Shown here one piece after another: positions 46,379-57,103 of a stretch of DNA of 64,000 bases (positions are counted from its first letter, which is position 1; each line of letters starts with the position of its first letter). This stretch comes from Stromatinia cepivora (taxonomy: Eukaryota > Ascomycota > Leotiomycetes > Helotiales > Sclerotiniaceae): assembly GCA_014898415.1 (NCBI GenBank), contig RCTD01000024.1:682001-746000 (forward strand). The letters are read 5' to 3'. The position numbers were made by a program, and so were the translations under genes. Under the pieces are notes generated by a model. That model did no database searches and had not been told where the DNA came from. It saw only the letters and a program-made list of their open reading frames with translations.

Positions 46379-49300
46379 TTTTAACGTATGATTTAATTAT
46401 TGTAATGAATGATATTCCGTGAGAAGACCAGCTTCTCTTGTCGATATTCTGTATTTGTGAAGATTTATAAAAAAGAAGTGAGATATTTTTGGCTTGTGAA
46501 AGAATAAGAAGTAGATGGATACCCTTTACCGCCAAAAAAGTGCGGTGAAGAGCTGATGGCGGGGGAATTTAAGTGGGAATTGTTTGAAAAACGCAGGACT
46601 GAGTCCGCAAAGTGGAATGAAAAAGGATGCAGGTCAACTGAATCTCGTGGAGTGAGGGATTTTCCCGGATTATGTATGAATTGTGAATAATACTAGAGAC
46701 GCAGGAGGTGGAGATGGTTCACGACTTCATAATTATGTATGTACAACGAGAGATGGGATGATCGAATATCACAGCTTGAAAGGAGGAGATATATCGGAGA
46801 ACCGAACCGATTCACATATATTTAGGTGGAGTGAGTTCCTTTACAGGGGAATTAGACCTTTCGTTTAGAAGAGCTGCTGTGCTTCTTTTAGTGGTACCAT
46901 GGTTAAATAACAAGGGGAGGGAAATCTCCTTGTCAATCAATGAGGCGAGAGTATATCTCTATTTTACCCCTTCATTGGAGTAAACTACCATTTCCTCCAC
47001 TAATATTCAAAATATCTTCAAAATCATTGGATTCAAATCAACCAAACAAAAATCTGCCTTCTCAGAGAAAAGAAACTGGACCTATTTATATGGGAAGAAT
47101 GGTTGTCATCCAATAGGGTATCCTTCCCTAAAGCATCCTCATGCATTAGAGTGGAAATCCACATCTCCATCATGCCTCGTGTCGTCAAACTTTTGGTCGA
47201 AAAGAAATATTTGTTAGGCTTACATGCATCTAACCAAACTTTTCCTTGAAAATGATTACCTAGGTATGATTTCTCTCTGTACTATTGAATCATTTTCTAG
47301 TAGTTTCACCACATCAATCATTTTTTATGGATTCCGAAGCATGCGAGGTCAGAATTCAAACATCTCGTCGGTTACCGCTACCAAAAACCAAAAATCAGCG
47401 ATGCTGTTTCACTTCTACGCAGGTCGAATATTGGAGATGGTCATCAAATAGTATGGTATGCAAAAGAGAGGAGTACATTAATACATGTAAAGTCCAGTGA
47501 TTTACATGACAGTACATATGATGTCGCTGTAGAGATACATATGGAACCTATGAACAACATGAAATGGATCAAATCCCATCAAGTTGGTAAGATAAGAAGA
47601 TTCAAATTAACTTCTCCACGTTTCTCTGAAACAGAAATGTCGTGGCACCAGCTGCTTATTTGTGGCTGTGTTTTTTTGTATGGGAGGATGTGGCTTGAGG
47701 ATAAAACAGAATGGATGATTATTGCTTTCTTGGTTCTTGATTTGAGTTACTTCTTGGCATTGAATTGCTGGACATCGGCATTTGCTAATCATTGTTGTTA
47801 TTTATCATATTGATTCGCAATGAGTTGATGGCTTTGCGGTTCGAAATTGGCAACTACTCCGTATTTACTTTTAGTTCTTGTGTTGGAATAGTAGTTCCTA
47901 TTTTTTCGTTGCTGGCCCGGAATCATACGGAAGAAGATGTAGTCATCCGATAGTTTCGTATTGAAGCGCCGAACAAATTCCTATTGGCATGTTCTGACTT
48001 CTTGTTTTTGTTATTGAGCTTACCATATTTACTATTTTGTATTCTAATCGGGAAATCCCATACATCCTCTTACAATTCTATAATTCAAGGCCGCACTCAT
48101 TCATCGAAGGTACGGCAATATCTTCATCGTTTGTAGTAGAAGCCATGTTTCCGATTAATTACACATTTGAATCCCTTTTATTATTTTACTGTTATCTGGA
48201 TTCTGGTTTTTGTCGTCTTAGTATTCAATAAAAATGAGACGTCACATAAAATAGCTCCATCCACGAAAGTGCAAGAGGATAGAAGGGAATTAGAGCAGAC
48301 GAAGAGATAGTTTACCTGTAGAGATATTCCACGCTCTTTGCCTTCCCCCCCTACCCCTCCTTTCCCCATCTGTATTCCTCTCTTAGTCCCCGCCAATCAC
48401 CCTTCAATTGCTAGATGGTGGGGTTAGAGTGAAGGGTACGGCTGAAGTATGCCAGAGGGAGGGGGATTATTAATTAATGCGCATGGTTGATTTCCTTAAA
48501 TTTTTAATTCTCTATTGCAGTTATATATTATAGGAGGTAGATTGCTCTGACTTCATTGGTCAAGTAATGATGGAAGGGAGAAGTAATAAAGGGGTGCAAG
48601 GCTTTCTCAATATTTGCTTCTTTCGCGTCTGGTGAAAATCTGAATCAACTCCCCAGCCTCCTCATCAATCACTCGAACCATCTTCATCCTCACCAAATCC
48701 CAAGGTCCAAGCAAAAACACAGCTAAAAGTATGGGAACAACACCTTTTCGCTCGAATGAATGCGCGAATAGAAATTGATGTTTGAGGAAGGTGAGAGAAA
48801 TTTTATGGAGGCGGAGAATATACAGGTTAGTGTACTTGTCTTTTTCTTTGCAGTTTGGACTATTGTTTGCATGCGTACACTGACATGGAATAATAAGTCA
48901 GCAAAACGGAAAAGATTGCTTATAAAATGGTTTCTCCGGGGGGGGGGGATCGGTTCATTGGTGTTTATGTATCCATTGTCAATTCTTATGGTATGGATGA
49001 CTGGGCAGCGTTTATACCAAGTCGGATTTCTTCGTGGTATGGCAACTGGTATGACGAATGTTTCATCGGGATTGCCTGCGAAGCGTTCATGGTTCTAAGG
49101 GGCGGTGTTTTCAATAGTCCGGATTAGCAGATTAGAAGTGCATTTGAAAGCCTTGAATATTTCAACATGTGAAGCTATGAATTTTGAAAAGTCAGATTTC
49201 GGAAAGCTGCTACCCCCGGAACTTATTTCCCCCTTCAAACCCTTATCATCGTCGACGCCATAATCAACCACCCGTAATTCCAACCCAAGTCCTTTCACGC

Positions 49301-49511
49301 GATTCACGAAATAAATGCCATACCAGAAGTACGTCTCATGTCACACTCCAATGTCCCAATTTAGCCCCGACAATCAAATGCTTTTCCACCTTTCCGCTCC
49401 CCCTCTCCGCCCCTTTCCCCTCCTCATCCCTCCCTCTCGTCTCCCGTGGCGAGGCTTTTGCTGAGTTAGTAGGCATCTACAAAAGGAGTTAGGCATCTCA
49501 CCAATCCTCAA
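46379..49511. other. Long intergenic region without supported gene
   Basis: Frames at 46683-46868, 47224-47813 and 48775-49098 lack family signatures and mutually consistent splice sites. A minus-strand open stretch at 48607-48895 is described as a finding. One copy of the dispersed motif CAATAGTCCGGATTAGCAGA lies at 49112-49136, and a G9 run at about 48939-48947. Confidence 0.5.
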
Positions 49512-49742
49512 TCAACAGAATTTGCACTGAGCGTTGATCTGTGGTGCCTGAACGATGTGGTGCGGCGCTGGAGTTTTGCAGAAGCCACGTATTCCGGATG
49601 CCGCAGGTGTGCCGCCGCACTGGTGCTGAAACTTTTGGTATACGTGGGTGCAAACGCTAGAGTAATAATGGTACCAACCACAGGGGCAATTATTAGGGTT
49701 AGAAGGGCTGTTGACGAGTCGGTTGAGCACATCAGCTCCCAT
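49512..49742 (-). CDS. Candidate small cysteine-rich protein or exon
   Basis: A 76-codon minus-strand frame from MGADVLNRLVNSPSNPNNCP. It has seven cysteines at positions 19, 21, 31, 42, 55, 73 and 76, ending in a C-x-x-C pair (AQCKFC) just before the stop. Spaced C-x-C, C and terminal C-x-x-C patterns with aromatic residues between (WYHYYSS) recall small uncharacterised cysteine-rich fungal proteins. No signal peptide is visible, so if real it may be an internal or last exon of a longer gene, or a cytosolic zinc-binding module. Another frame over the same bases (49508-49747) is also open and argues for caution. Confidence 0.35.
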   Translation of the reverse strand: MGADVLNRLVNSPSNPNNCPCGWYHYYSSVCTHVYQKFQHQCGGTPAASGIRGFCKTPAPHHIVQAPQINAQCKFC

Positions 49743-50222
49743 TCCATTTGGGGCGATCGGTGGTAATGCAGTTATTTCTAATCAACGATATGTGATATGT
49801 AATAGCGTTCCAAGGCTGATATGATGATCGATCAAGGAAATCTCTGGCACACTCGCACTACTTATAACAATCATGACTACCACGAATTCATGCCTGAATG
49901 TGTAGTTACTTCAAAACACACTTTCCCTATTACGGAATAAGGTTGTGGATGTTATGATTGGATAAGTTGGAAATTTCCAATTCACTTTACCATTTGAAAT
50001 AAAGAAATAAAGAAATAGCAAATGACTTTATTTCAAAAGGGTTTATTTACTGTGTATATGGTAGAGGCTCATTAAACGCTTGGCTCACATGATCCTCTCT
50101 TTGATAAATAACGGTTAACTTTCCTTAATAAAGAAAGACGTTTGACGAACCCATCCTTTACCACCCTCACCCATATTTCCCGAAAAGAACTACAATCGCA
50201 TTTTTTTAACATCGATTTCAAT
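49743..50222. other. Intergenic region before the kinase-like gene
   Basis: No gene seen. The frame of the kinase-like gene extends upstream to 50142 without an ATG. Confidence 0.5.
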
Positions 50223-51644
50223 ATGATTCCACCCGAATATAGATTCTTCATCGAAAGTAAATCCTACGCTGGCGGGGATGATAACCCAAAAGCCAAATCC
50301 CGTTGCAATGTCTGGGATTGCGATCAATTGCGCATGATCAAATTAAAAGCCACCGCGAAACTTTTTCCACCGGACGAGAGTAAAGAGCTTCCGATTCTCG
50401 CGCAGTTTGCCGATTTTTTATCTCCAGAGATTCGCGCTGTTGAGCTTGACAATGATGGGCTTATCTGTGGAGTCTCCAATGACCCGGAGGAGGATGATAG
50501 GTTTTTGGTTCCTTATCCTTTGTTCTCGACCGTTAAATCACTCGCTGGATGTCGCACAATCAAGCACTCTCAGCTTCAGGAGCTAGATAGACTTGCACCA
50601 CTTGTTGACCTCTCATCATACGAAGACGAGAACCGTAATACACGAACAGTTGCCTTCAAATTCAATATTTTGAACAAACCGCGGATGTTAAAAGGGGCCT
50701 GGGACGAAATCCACCTTCTCAAAAGTTTACCACAACATCCTAATCTAATACCACTTGATGGCATCGTTCTCGAAGATGTAGAATCCCGCGTGATTGGATT
50801 CACGACGAAGTACATCCCAGGTGGAAGTCTGGACAACTCAAAAATACCTTTTCGATTTGAGTGGTTACAACAACTTACCCAAGTCGTGGATTTTTTAAAC
50901 TTAAACCTGGGAATCATGCATCAAGATATTGCACCACGCAATTTACTTATCGATCCCGACACACACAAGCTCCCCTTATTTGACTTTGATTGGGCTGCCT
51001 GCGGGATGAAAAGATTGATGGAAGGTCGTGATGACGTTTTTGGTGTTGTCTACACATTATACGAGCTCATTACGAACGACTCACTTTTCGCTAAGGTCCC
51101 CTATTGGGAACGACATATGGACATGGTGCAGAATATTCCCGAATGGAACCCAAACCGTGAATTGGATGCCAGTGTTTCCGTATTTCGCGAGTATTTGAAT
51201 GATTGGGTAAAAAAACGGCAATCCGGTGGCATCATGGAGCAATATCTTAACGCGCCTAACCGACCTACATGGCCGGAGGTAGTACCCACCTCGCCTGACT
51301 ATGATGTCCCTTTCGAACATGGCATAAGTTGGGATGGAGTGACGAATTGGATGACGGGTCCGCGGATGGTTCGCACTGCAAAGAAACTTGGACAGTATTG
51401 CTTTGAATGGCAGAGACCACCACAAAGCAGATTGCCAAAGAAAGCTTGCATGGAAAATGTGAATGAGAACGATGAGAAGTTGTGCAACGAAGACTACCAG
51501 AGAATTTCAGGTAAGATTTGGAATGCCAAATTTCTCATGCCTGCTCTTGATTGTTTACTGACTTTGCGTTATATAGCAGTTGCAGCCATCGAGGCCGATG
51601 ACAGTATTGTCCATCCCCATGAGAAGCTCGAGAATGCAAATTGA
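50223..51644 (+). CDS. Divergent protein kinase-like protein
   Basis: Start taken as the first in-frame ATG (50223, MIPPEYRFFIESKSYAGG); the frame is open without an ATG back to 50142. Kinase landmarks are present but altered: a VAFKFN lysine (residue 146), an E in the WDEIHLLKSL helix, the catalytic loop IMHQDIAPRNLL (residues about 231-242; HQD at 233 replaces HRD) and DFDWAACG at about 254 replacing DFG. The Gly-rich loop is not obvious. The 150-residue N-terminal part and the C-terminal part have no recognised domain. Proteins of this type occur as expanded, uncharacterised fungal kinase-like families; catalytic Asp and Asn are kept, so activity is possible. Near the end, 51511-51576 has every sign of an intron (GTAAGA, TACTGAC, TATAG) but is 66 bp and open; spliced, the protein has 451 residues (R-I-S-A-V-A-A-I), unspliced 473. 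Confidence 0.75.
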   Translation: MIPPEYRFFIESKSYAGGDDNPKAKSRCNVWDCDQLRMIKLKATAKLFPPDESKELPILAQFADFLSPEIRAVELDNDGLICGVSNDPEEDDRFLVPYPLFSTVKSLAGCRTIKHSQLQELDRLAPLVDLSSYEDENRNTRTVAFKFNILNKPRMLKGAWDEIHLLKSLPQHPNLIPLDGIVLEDVESRVIGFTTKYIPGGSLDNSKIPFRFEWLQQLTQVVDFLNLNLGIMHQDIAPRNLLIDPDTHKLPLFDFDWAACGMKRLMEGRDDVFGVVYTLYELITNDSLFAKVPYWERHMDMVQNIPEWNPNRELDASVSVFREYLNDWVKKRQSGGIMEQYLNAPNRPTWPEVVPTSPDYDVPFEHGISWDGVTNWMTGPRMVRTAKKLGQYCFEWQRPPQSRLPKKACMENVNENDEKLCNEDYQRISGKIWNAKFLMPALDCLLTLRYIAVAAIEADDSIVHPHEKLENAN

Positions 51645-52182
51645 CTGAATTTTGAGAAGGGAAAAATCTATCATTGACTGATTGGGAGTTTCAAGGTTCG
51701 GAAATAGATGGTCTAGAGTAGCTATTAGATCTGATATTATGGTTGGAAAATTCTAGATGAAAAGGCTACAGAGCATGGGGAAATATTCGGGTGATTATCG
51801 GGAGAATGACGGATCGACAGTGTGGGGTAAACCGATTTTCTCCTCTTAATATCCTTCTAGAGATACCAATATATACACAATATTTACTTAATCTTAGCAG
51901 AGCCTCTACCCCCTAGTGTCCAATATTGCAATTATCACCTGATTGAGGTGTACCTATCTTCTACATCTTTGATCGCTATGCTTTGATAGAACCGTTATCG
52001 CTGGAAGTGGGGTTAATGCTTGCCTGCGGGGATCCATAGATTCACACAGATTGCCAGACGAGGGAAAGATATCCACGTTGAAGATATATCAATTAAGGTG
52101 TCCTCATTTGCATACCAGGATATCGTTTAGTTTTAGTCGTACTTGTTATTTCTGCCCGCCCCCCAAATCCAACGAAGTTTCC
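51645..52182. promoter_or_regulatory. Promoter region of the MFS transporter gene
   Basis: 538 bp between tandem genes, with no open frame of note. The sequence CACGTG-like TCACGTGTCA at 52195-52204 lies just inside the coding start, not here. Confidence 0.4.
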
Positions 52183-53846
52183 ATGATGGCACTGTCACGT
52201 GTCAAGGAATATATCTCCCATCCCTACGAGCATCCAGGAGAGAGGAAGTTAGTACAGAAACTAGGTGAGTACTAACCTGACTGCTATCGATGGAACATGT
52301 AATCGATATCGTGTTGAATGAAATCACTAATAACTACTATAGACTTTTTTATTTTGACGTTTTGTTGTCTATCATATTTCACGAATTATTTAGATCGATC
52401 CAATTTGGCAAATGCGTATGTTAGTGGGATGAAGGAGGAATTGGGATTCGTGGGGAATCAGTATAATCTTATTAATACTGTTTTCACTGTTGGGTATGTG
52501 TTAGGTTTCTGTTGCAGTTCCTTATACACCCATGTGTCAAGTGATTTTGGTTATCACCTTAGTTATCAGCGACATAGACCTCGTTGAGATTTCACTATAC
52601 CACATGAATTGCGCCATATCGTATGAGTCCATCATACTAACAGCATGCTAGATACATCATTGGACAAATCCCTAGCAATTTGGCACTTTACTACATCAAA
52701 CCTCGCATCTTCTTCCCTTCAATGATGGTTCTGTGGGGTTGTCTCACTATGATCACTGCAGCTGCTCATCATCCTCGAGATATAATGGCCATTCGTTTCT
52801 TTCAAGGTCTCGCTGAAAGCACCACATTTGTTGGTACACATTATATCCTCGGATCATGGTACACTCCTCGCGAACTTGGAAAGCGCAGTGGCATATTCAC
52901 TTCTTCCGGCCTTGCTGGTACTATGTTTGGAGGCTTCATCCAAACTGGTATCCATTCATCCTTGAATGGTGCGAAGGGAATGAGTGGTTGGCGCTGGCTT
53001 TTTATCATAGACGGCCTGATCACTCTTCCCATTGCCCTTTATGGCTTTCTCTTATTTCCAGATACGCCTACCACCACCTCAGCGTTTTATCTCACACCCG
53101 TCGAGCGTGATCTCGCCATAGCTCGTCTTCCGGAAGTACCTGAACATCGTCTCTTCAACTTGTCATTCTTGAAGACAGTCCTCACATCATGGTACTGGTA
53201 TGGTTTCGTAATTCTATGGATCATTGCTGGAGAAACCGAATCATTTTCCTCAAATTCTTTACTTTCATTATATATGAAATCCACAAACAAATATACCGTT
53301 TCTCAACTCAACAATTATCCTACTGGCGTTCCTGCTGTCGGTATTCTATCTACTCTTTTCTGGGCGACCCTCACCGATTTCCTCAACGGCAAACGTTACC
53401 TCGTAGCATATTTCATTGCCATCACCGGAATCGCAACATCCGCTATGATTCTCACAACTTCTAATGTCCCAACAATATTTGCAGCATACTACTGGGCCGG
53501 TGCTGTCTACGCCTGTCAAGCAACTTTCTTTGCATGGGCAAATGAAGCTATGAGATTTGAAAATGATGCATTGAGGGCAGTAGTAATAGCGAGTATGAAT
53601 TGTGGTAGTAATGCCGTGAATGCATGGTGGAGTTTATTATTTTACGGTGCGGATGAGGCACCTAGGTTTACGAAGGGTATGTGGGCTATGATTGGGACGT
53701 GTATTGCTCTAGCCGTTTGGACTACAGTTTTATTGTTGGGATTAAGACGAGAAGGAAGGAAAAGAGAGGCTGGCGCTATGGTAGGAAGAAACCAGTTCGG
53801 GAGTGGTGATCTGAGTGTTGGAGAGCATCGGGATAGTAAGGCGTAG
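52183..53846 (+). CDS. MFS transporter, anion:cation symporter family (Fen2/Liz1/Dal5-like)
   Basis: Three exons (52183-52264, 52343-52493, 52652-53846) give 475 residues starting MMALSRVKEYISHPYEHPGE. Introns of 78 and 158 bp have GTGAGT and GTATGT donors, and both joins complete split codons. Family hallmarks: YFTNYLDRSNLANAYVSGMK in the first membrane helix, GYIIGQIPSNLALYYIKPR in the second, RFFQGLAESTTFVGTHYILG in the fourth, GWRWLFIIDG before the sixth. About 12 hydrophobic spans in total. The ACS family (TC 2.A.1.14) imports carboxylate-type nutrients such as pantothenate, biotin or allantoate with protons across the plasma membrane. The sequence looks closest to the Fen2/Liz1 pantothenate group, but the substrate cannot be fixed from sequence alone. 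The hydrophilic C-terminus is short. Confidence 0.88.
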
Positions 53847-55445
53847 TGATATTGAGCTTTCAAACCCGTGGCCCCGGCAATATCTCAAGTCAGCGAGTTT
53901 AATCGGAATAATTGACCATACTGCGGCAGGACGCTTCAGCATGGGAATTTGGATCTAGAGGTCGATTGTTCTTAATAGACACAAAGCGCCTCGACATTAG
54001 ATTGAGAAAATTCTACTTTATTACTCACGCTCATTGAGATGTGTTGCAAGGCGGGTTAAAGTTTATACACCACACATTTTCAATGCCCTACATCCCCAAA
54101 ATACTTATTGATTGCGTTTTAAATAGCCAGTGGTTAGTAGTCTAAGGCTTGACGCTTGGCCAAATCCTGCATCTCTATTTTCTCTTCAGCGGTTCTTTGC
54201 TTTGAAATATTGGTGATTAGATCGCCCAATTCGCGCGTATTTCTTGCTTCATGACTACTTGAGATGGAGTAGCCAATTCAAGTATATAAGCCTAATAGTT
54301 GAAGCGACGCTATATACAGGGCTTTAGATGACGTACGTTAGCATTGCTAGGAATTGACTATACTTCTACCAATATTACCCGGTATATTTTATTTGTCTCT
54401 CATTGCGCAATAAAGAGAATATAATTCAAATATTTAATGAAAATTTATCATTTATTTTTAGCAATTTTTAATAAAAAATGATTTATCTTTTCAGTTTGTA
54501 TATAAATTATATATAAATTAAAATCGAAATTTAAATCTTGAAAATTTCAATAAAAAGATAAGGTACGTCATATAGCTAGCCTGCTAAGCTATAAGTGGGA
54601 CTGAAAATGTGTAGGTTTGCTTAGGCAGGAGATATTTTGATGAATGAGTGGATGGACGTTATAAAGCTTTATCTGATTGAAACAATGAGTATTTTAGGGC
54701 TGTGAAATGACCATCAGATCGGCTTGCACTATCAGGTTATGTCCCTCAACCGCTCCTCGGGCACAGACATCATATTCAATAAATATATCGTCTTAAATTA
54801 CCTACCCCCATTTGAACATTGTGAATCATATGATTTTGTTCTGTTTGAAGGTTGGTTGTATCACCATCCAAAGTCTTGACACAAACAAATAATATATCTT
54901 TCTAATCGTATGATTTTGATCTGACATCGAATGATTAGTGCTGTCATCATATTGTCTGCCATGATACGACCGTATCACTTCAATTCTACAACCTTAGAGC
55001 ACTTGCTGAAACCGCAAATAATTATGCGATTCTCGTAAGTGAAAGGATATATTGATAAGATGGCTCTGGCAAGCGAGATATTAACTGATCCGGCACCACA
55101 GATGCCAGTTAAGATTTAATCATAGCAGTCGATGGAGTATGCGTATTACTTGTATATTTGATTCACAAGCCGTGCACCCGACATTGGACTTTCCAACCTC
55201 ATAATAGTTGGAGTGGTTTAATAGGACTGCATTATAATGCTTCCCGTTCAGTTTTGACAGAATGATTTAACACGAATATGATAAACATGCTAAAAAAGGA
55301 GCGCAATTTACAAAGAGTACAGAGGTAAAAAAAAAAAAAAAAACATAATGTATAAATCACGCTGGGTTATTATTTAACTAGTGATATAAACACCAAATAC
55401 GACCTGCATGATTGCAATTAATTACATGCGCCATACTTAAGATAG
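53847..55445. other. Intergenic region with a possible degraded TIR element
   Basis: No gene seen. Very AT-rich at 54390-54560 inside a possible inverted-repeat element (separate entry). An A18-like run lies at about 55328-55344. Confidence 0.55.
54317..54583. mobile_element. Possible small inverted-repeat element, degraded
   Basis: The left edge CAGGGCTTTAGATGACGTAC and the reverse complement of the right edge, CAGGCTAGCTATATGACGTA, share an imperfect repeat around ATGACGTAC, with a very AT-rich interior. The flanks do not give a clean duplication, so this is weak. Confidence 0.3.
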
Positions 55446-56312
55446 TTATCTTCTACCACCGGTCTCTTCATTCTTCATCTCCTTCCTATCCTCAAATTTC
55501 TTCCTAGCCTCCAATATAAACCGTGTATTAAAACCCGGTTTATTCCAGCCCCAAATAGCAAGAGTATCAGGGTCAGCGACGCGATGCTCCGGCCAATCCC
55601 AATGGCTCAACTCGTCAATATAGAGTTGTTCCCTGGAGAAATCGAAGCCTCCAAAATGTTGAAAGAATATTCTATTGATTTTCTTCTGCAGCACGGCAGA
55701 CGTCTCTAACTTGTGAGCAATTCTCTGCCATGCATTGCCTTTGCCGGTAGAGCCGTATCCATCTTTATCTCCGTAGCATGTGAGACAGTCGCAGCCGTAA
55801 TACTTGAGGTAGAGTTCGATCATGACTCCAAGGAGAGCCCCGATATGATTCCATGACCTTTGTAATCCGTGGATTCTTATCTCTGCTGCAAATTTGCTCA
55901 GGAGCCTGGTCGCAATACGGTGGGCAATTAGTTCCGCTGGTGGAAATTCACGGTCCAGTGTCTCGGAAATCTTTGTGCGTGGAAGCAGGTTCATGAAGAA
56001 TATGCCGTTGAAGGTTTCGAACAACTTGTTGAGGAGATGGTTGTACTCGTCGCCTTTGAAAGTCTCGAGTTTGAAACGATGATCGTTGTTGTTTGCTTGG
56101 GTGGCAGCATATTCTCTAAGACTTTTAATTGCCTCTAGTACACCTGTATCAAGATCAAATGTCATACTGACAACATCGACACGTTTGAGAAGTTCGTGGG
56201 CTAGATCCGGTGCGCAGTGCCGACCCGGCTTGAGAAGTAATCTGGTACTACCGTCTTTTTCAACGGCCTGGCCTATGGGGTCTTGTTTATGATAATGATG
56301 ATGATGGAACAT
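55446..56312 (-). CDS. SprT-like domain protein lacking the zinc-binding residues
   Basis: Single-exon frame of 288 residues from MFHHHHYHKQDPIGQ. The central part has the layout of fungal SprT-like proteins: FETFNGIFFMNLL (about 98-110), then the active-site helix, a C-D-C-x-x-C cluster (CDCLTC, 174-179), and STGKGNAWQRIAHKLE (188-203). In active members the helix is L-L-H-E-M-x-H-A and the later block is G-H-G-x-A-W. Here they read LLGVMIEL (160-167) and GKGNAW, so both helix histidines, the catalytic Glu and the third histidine are all missing. SprT proteases (Spartan, Wss1 relatives) cut DNA-protein crosslinks; this copy should be proteolytically inactive. The frame is intact, which suggests a retained non-catalytic role or recent decay. 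Family assignment rests on motif order and is moderately sure. Confidence 0.7.
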   Translation of the reverse strand: MFHHHHYHKQDPIGQAVEKDGSTRLLLKPGRHCAPDLAHELLKRVDVVSMTFDLDTGVLEAIKSLREYAATQANNNDHRFKLETFKGDEYNHLLNKLFETFNGIFFMNLLPRTKISETLDREFPPAELIAHRIATRLLSKFAAEIRIHGLQRSWNHIGALLGVMIELYLKYYGCDCLTCYGDKDGYGSTGKGNAWQRIAHKLETSAVLQKKINRIFFQHFGGFDFSREQLYIDELSHWDWPEHRVADPDTLAIWGWNKPGFNTRFILEARKKFEDRKEMKNEETGGRR

Positions 56313-57103
56313 TTTGGCTTCGAAAGATTTTCAAGGATATGATATGATATGTCGTTGTGTATTGGAAAAGAAAAATGGTGTTCTTCTAGGCTTTTTCTGT
56401 AGCTTTGTGTTGTATGTATTAAATGTGAAGAATCTTTTGTGGGTTCTAGACTTTGAGAGATTTGAGTAGGGAAGTGATCTATGCTACTAGCCATGAATCA
56501 AAAGTAACCTGATGATTATTTGAATATTTTGGGTTGACTCACGAAACGGTTTGCGGAAGCTCGACTCACACTTGTGAAAGTTGGGTTTACATTAATTTAA
56601 ATGATAATCTAGCAACAAAGATGAAAATAAAATGAAATCTATACGAAAGTGATGATAATGTCAAAGGCTGTACAAGTGCAAGAAAAGGTGATGTCGAATG
56701 AAATCATCGACTTGGTTTGGCGATAGTCATATCAGAAATATAAATCAGATTTTGAATCATAAATTGATATAGAAATACCGACTCAAGGAAGCAAATGAGC
56801 ACCGAGTATTGAATGGGGGTGTAAACCCACAATAGCTTTATTGCTTCAGTGCTAGTAGACTTGGATAGAAAGATAAATTAGTGTGGCATCGAACGCTCTA
56901 TACCCCAAGCCAGAGCACACAGTCTCTGGAACCAGTTCTGTTATATATTTCCTTCTGATCCATCATTCTTGAATAGCACCAAACTATGAGCTGTAGAAAA
57001 ATGGCAACGTTGACATTTCTGATCTGGAAGTGTGTATGCAAGGAGGTATACAAGGCATTGTTAAAAAAATTCGGTAACATGCAGGCTGATTCTACTCTGA
57101 TTC
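56313..57103. other. Intergenic region between two minus-strand genes
   Basis: Promoter of the SprT-like gene and 3' flank of the GNAT pseudogene. No separate gene supported; the frame at 56273-56494 overlaps the start of the SprT-like gene and has no signature. Confidence 0.5.

Noticed and set aside
47541..47813. 90-codon plus-strand ORF with hydrophobic stretch
   Set aside because: Trp/Cys/Leu-rich chance frame with no start context or neighbours; the antisense frame over the same bases is open too.
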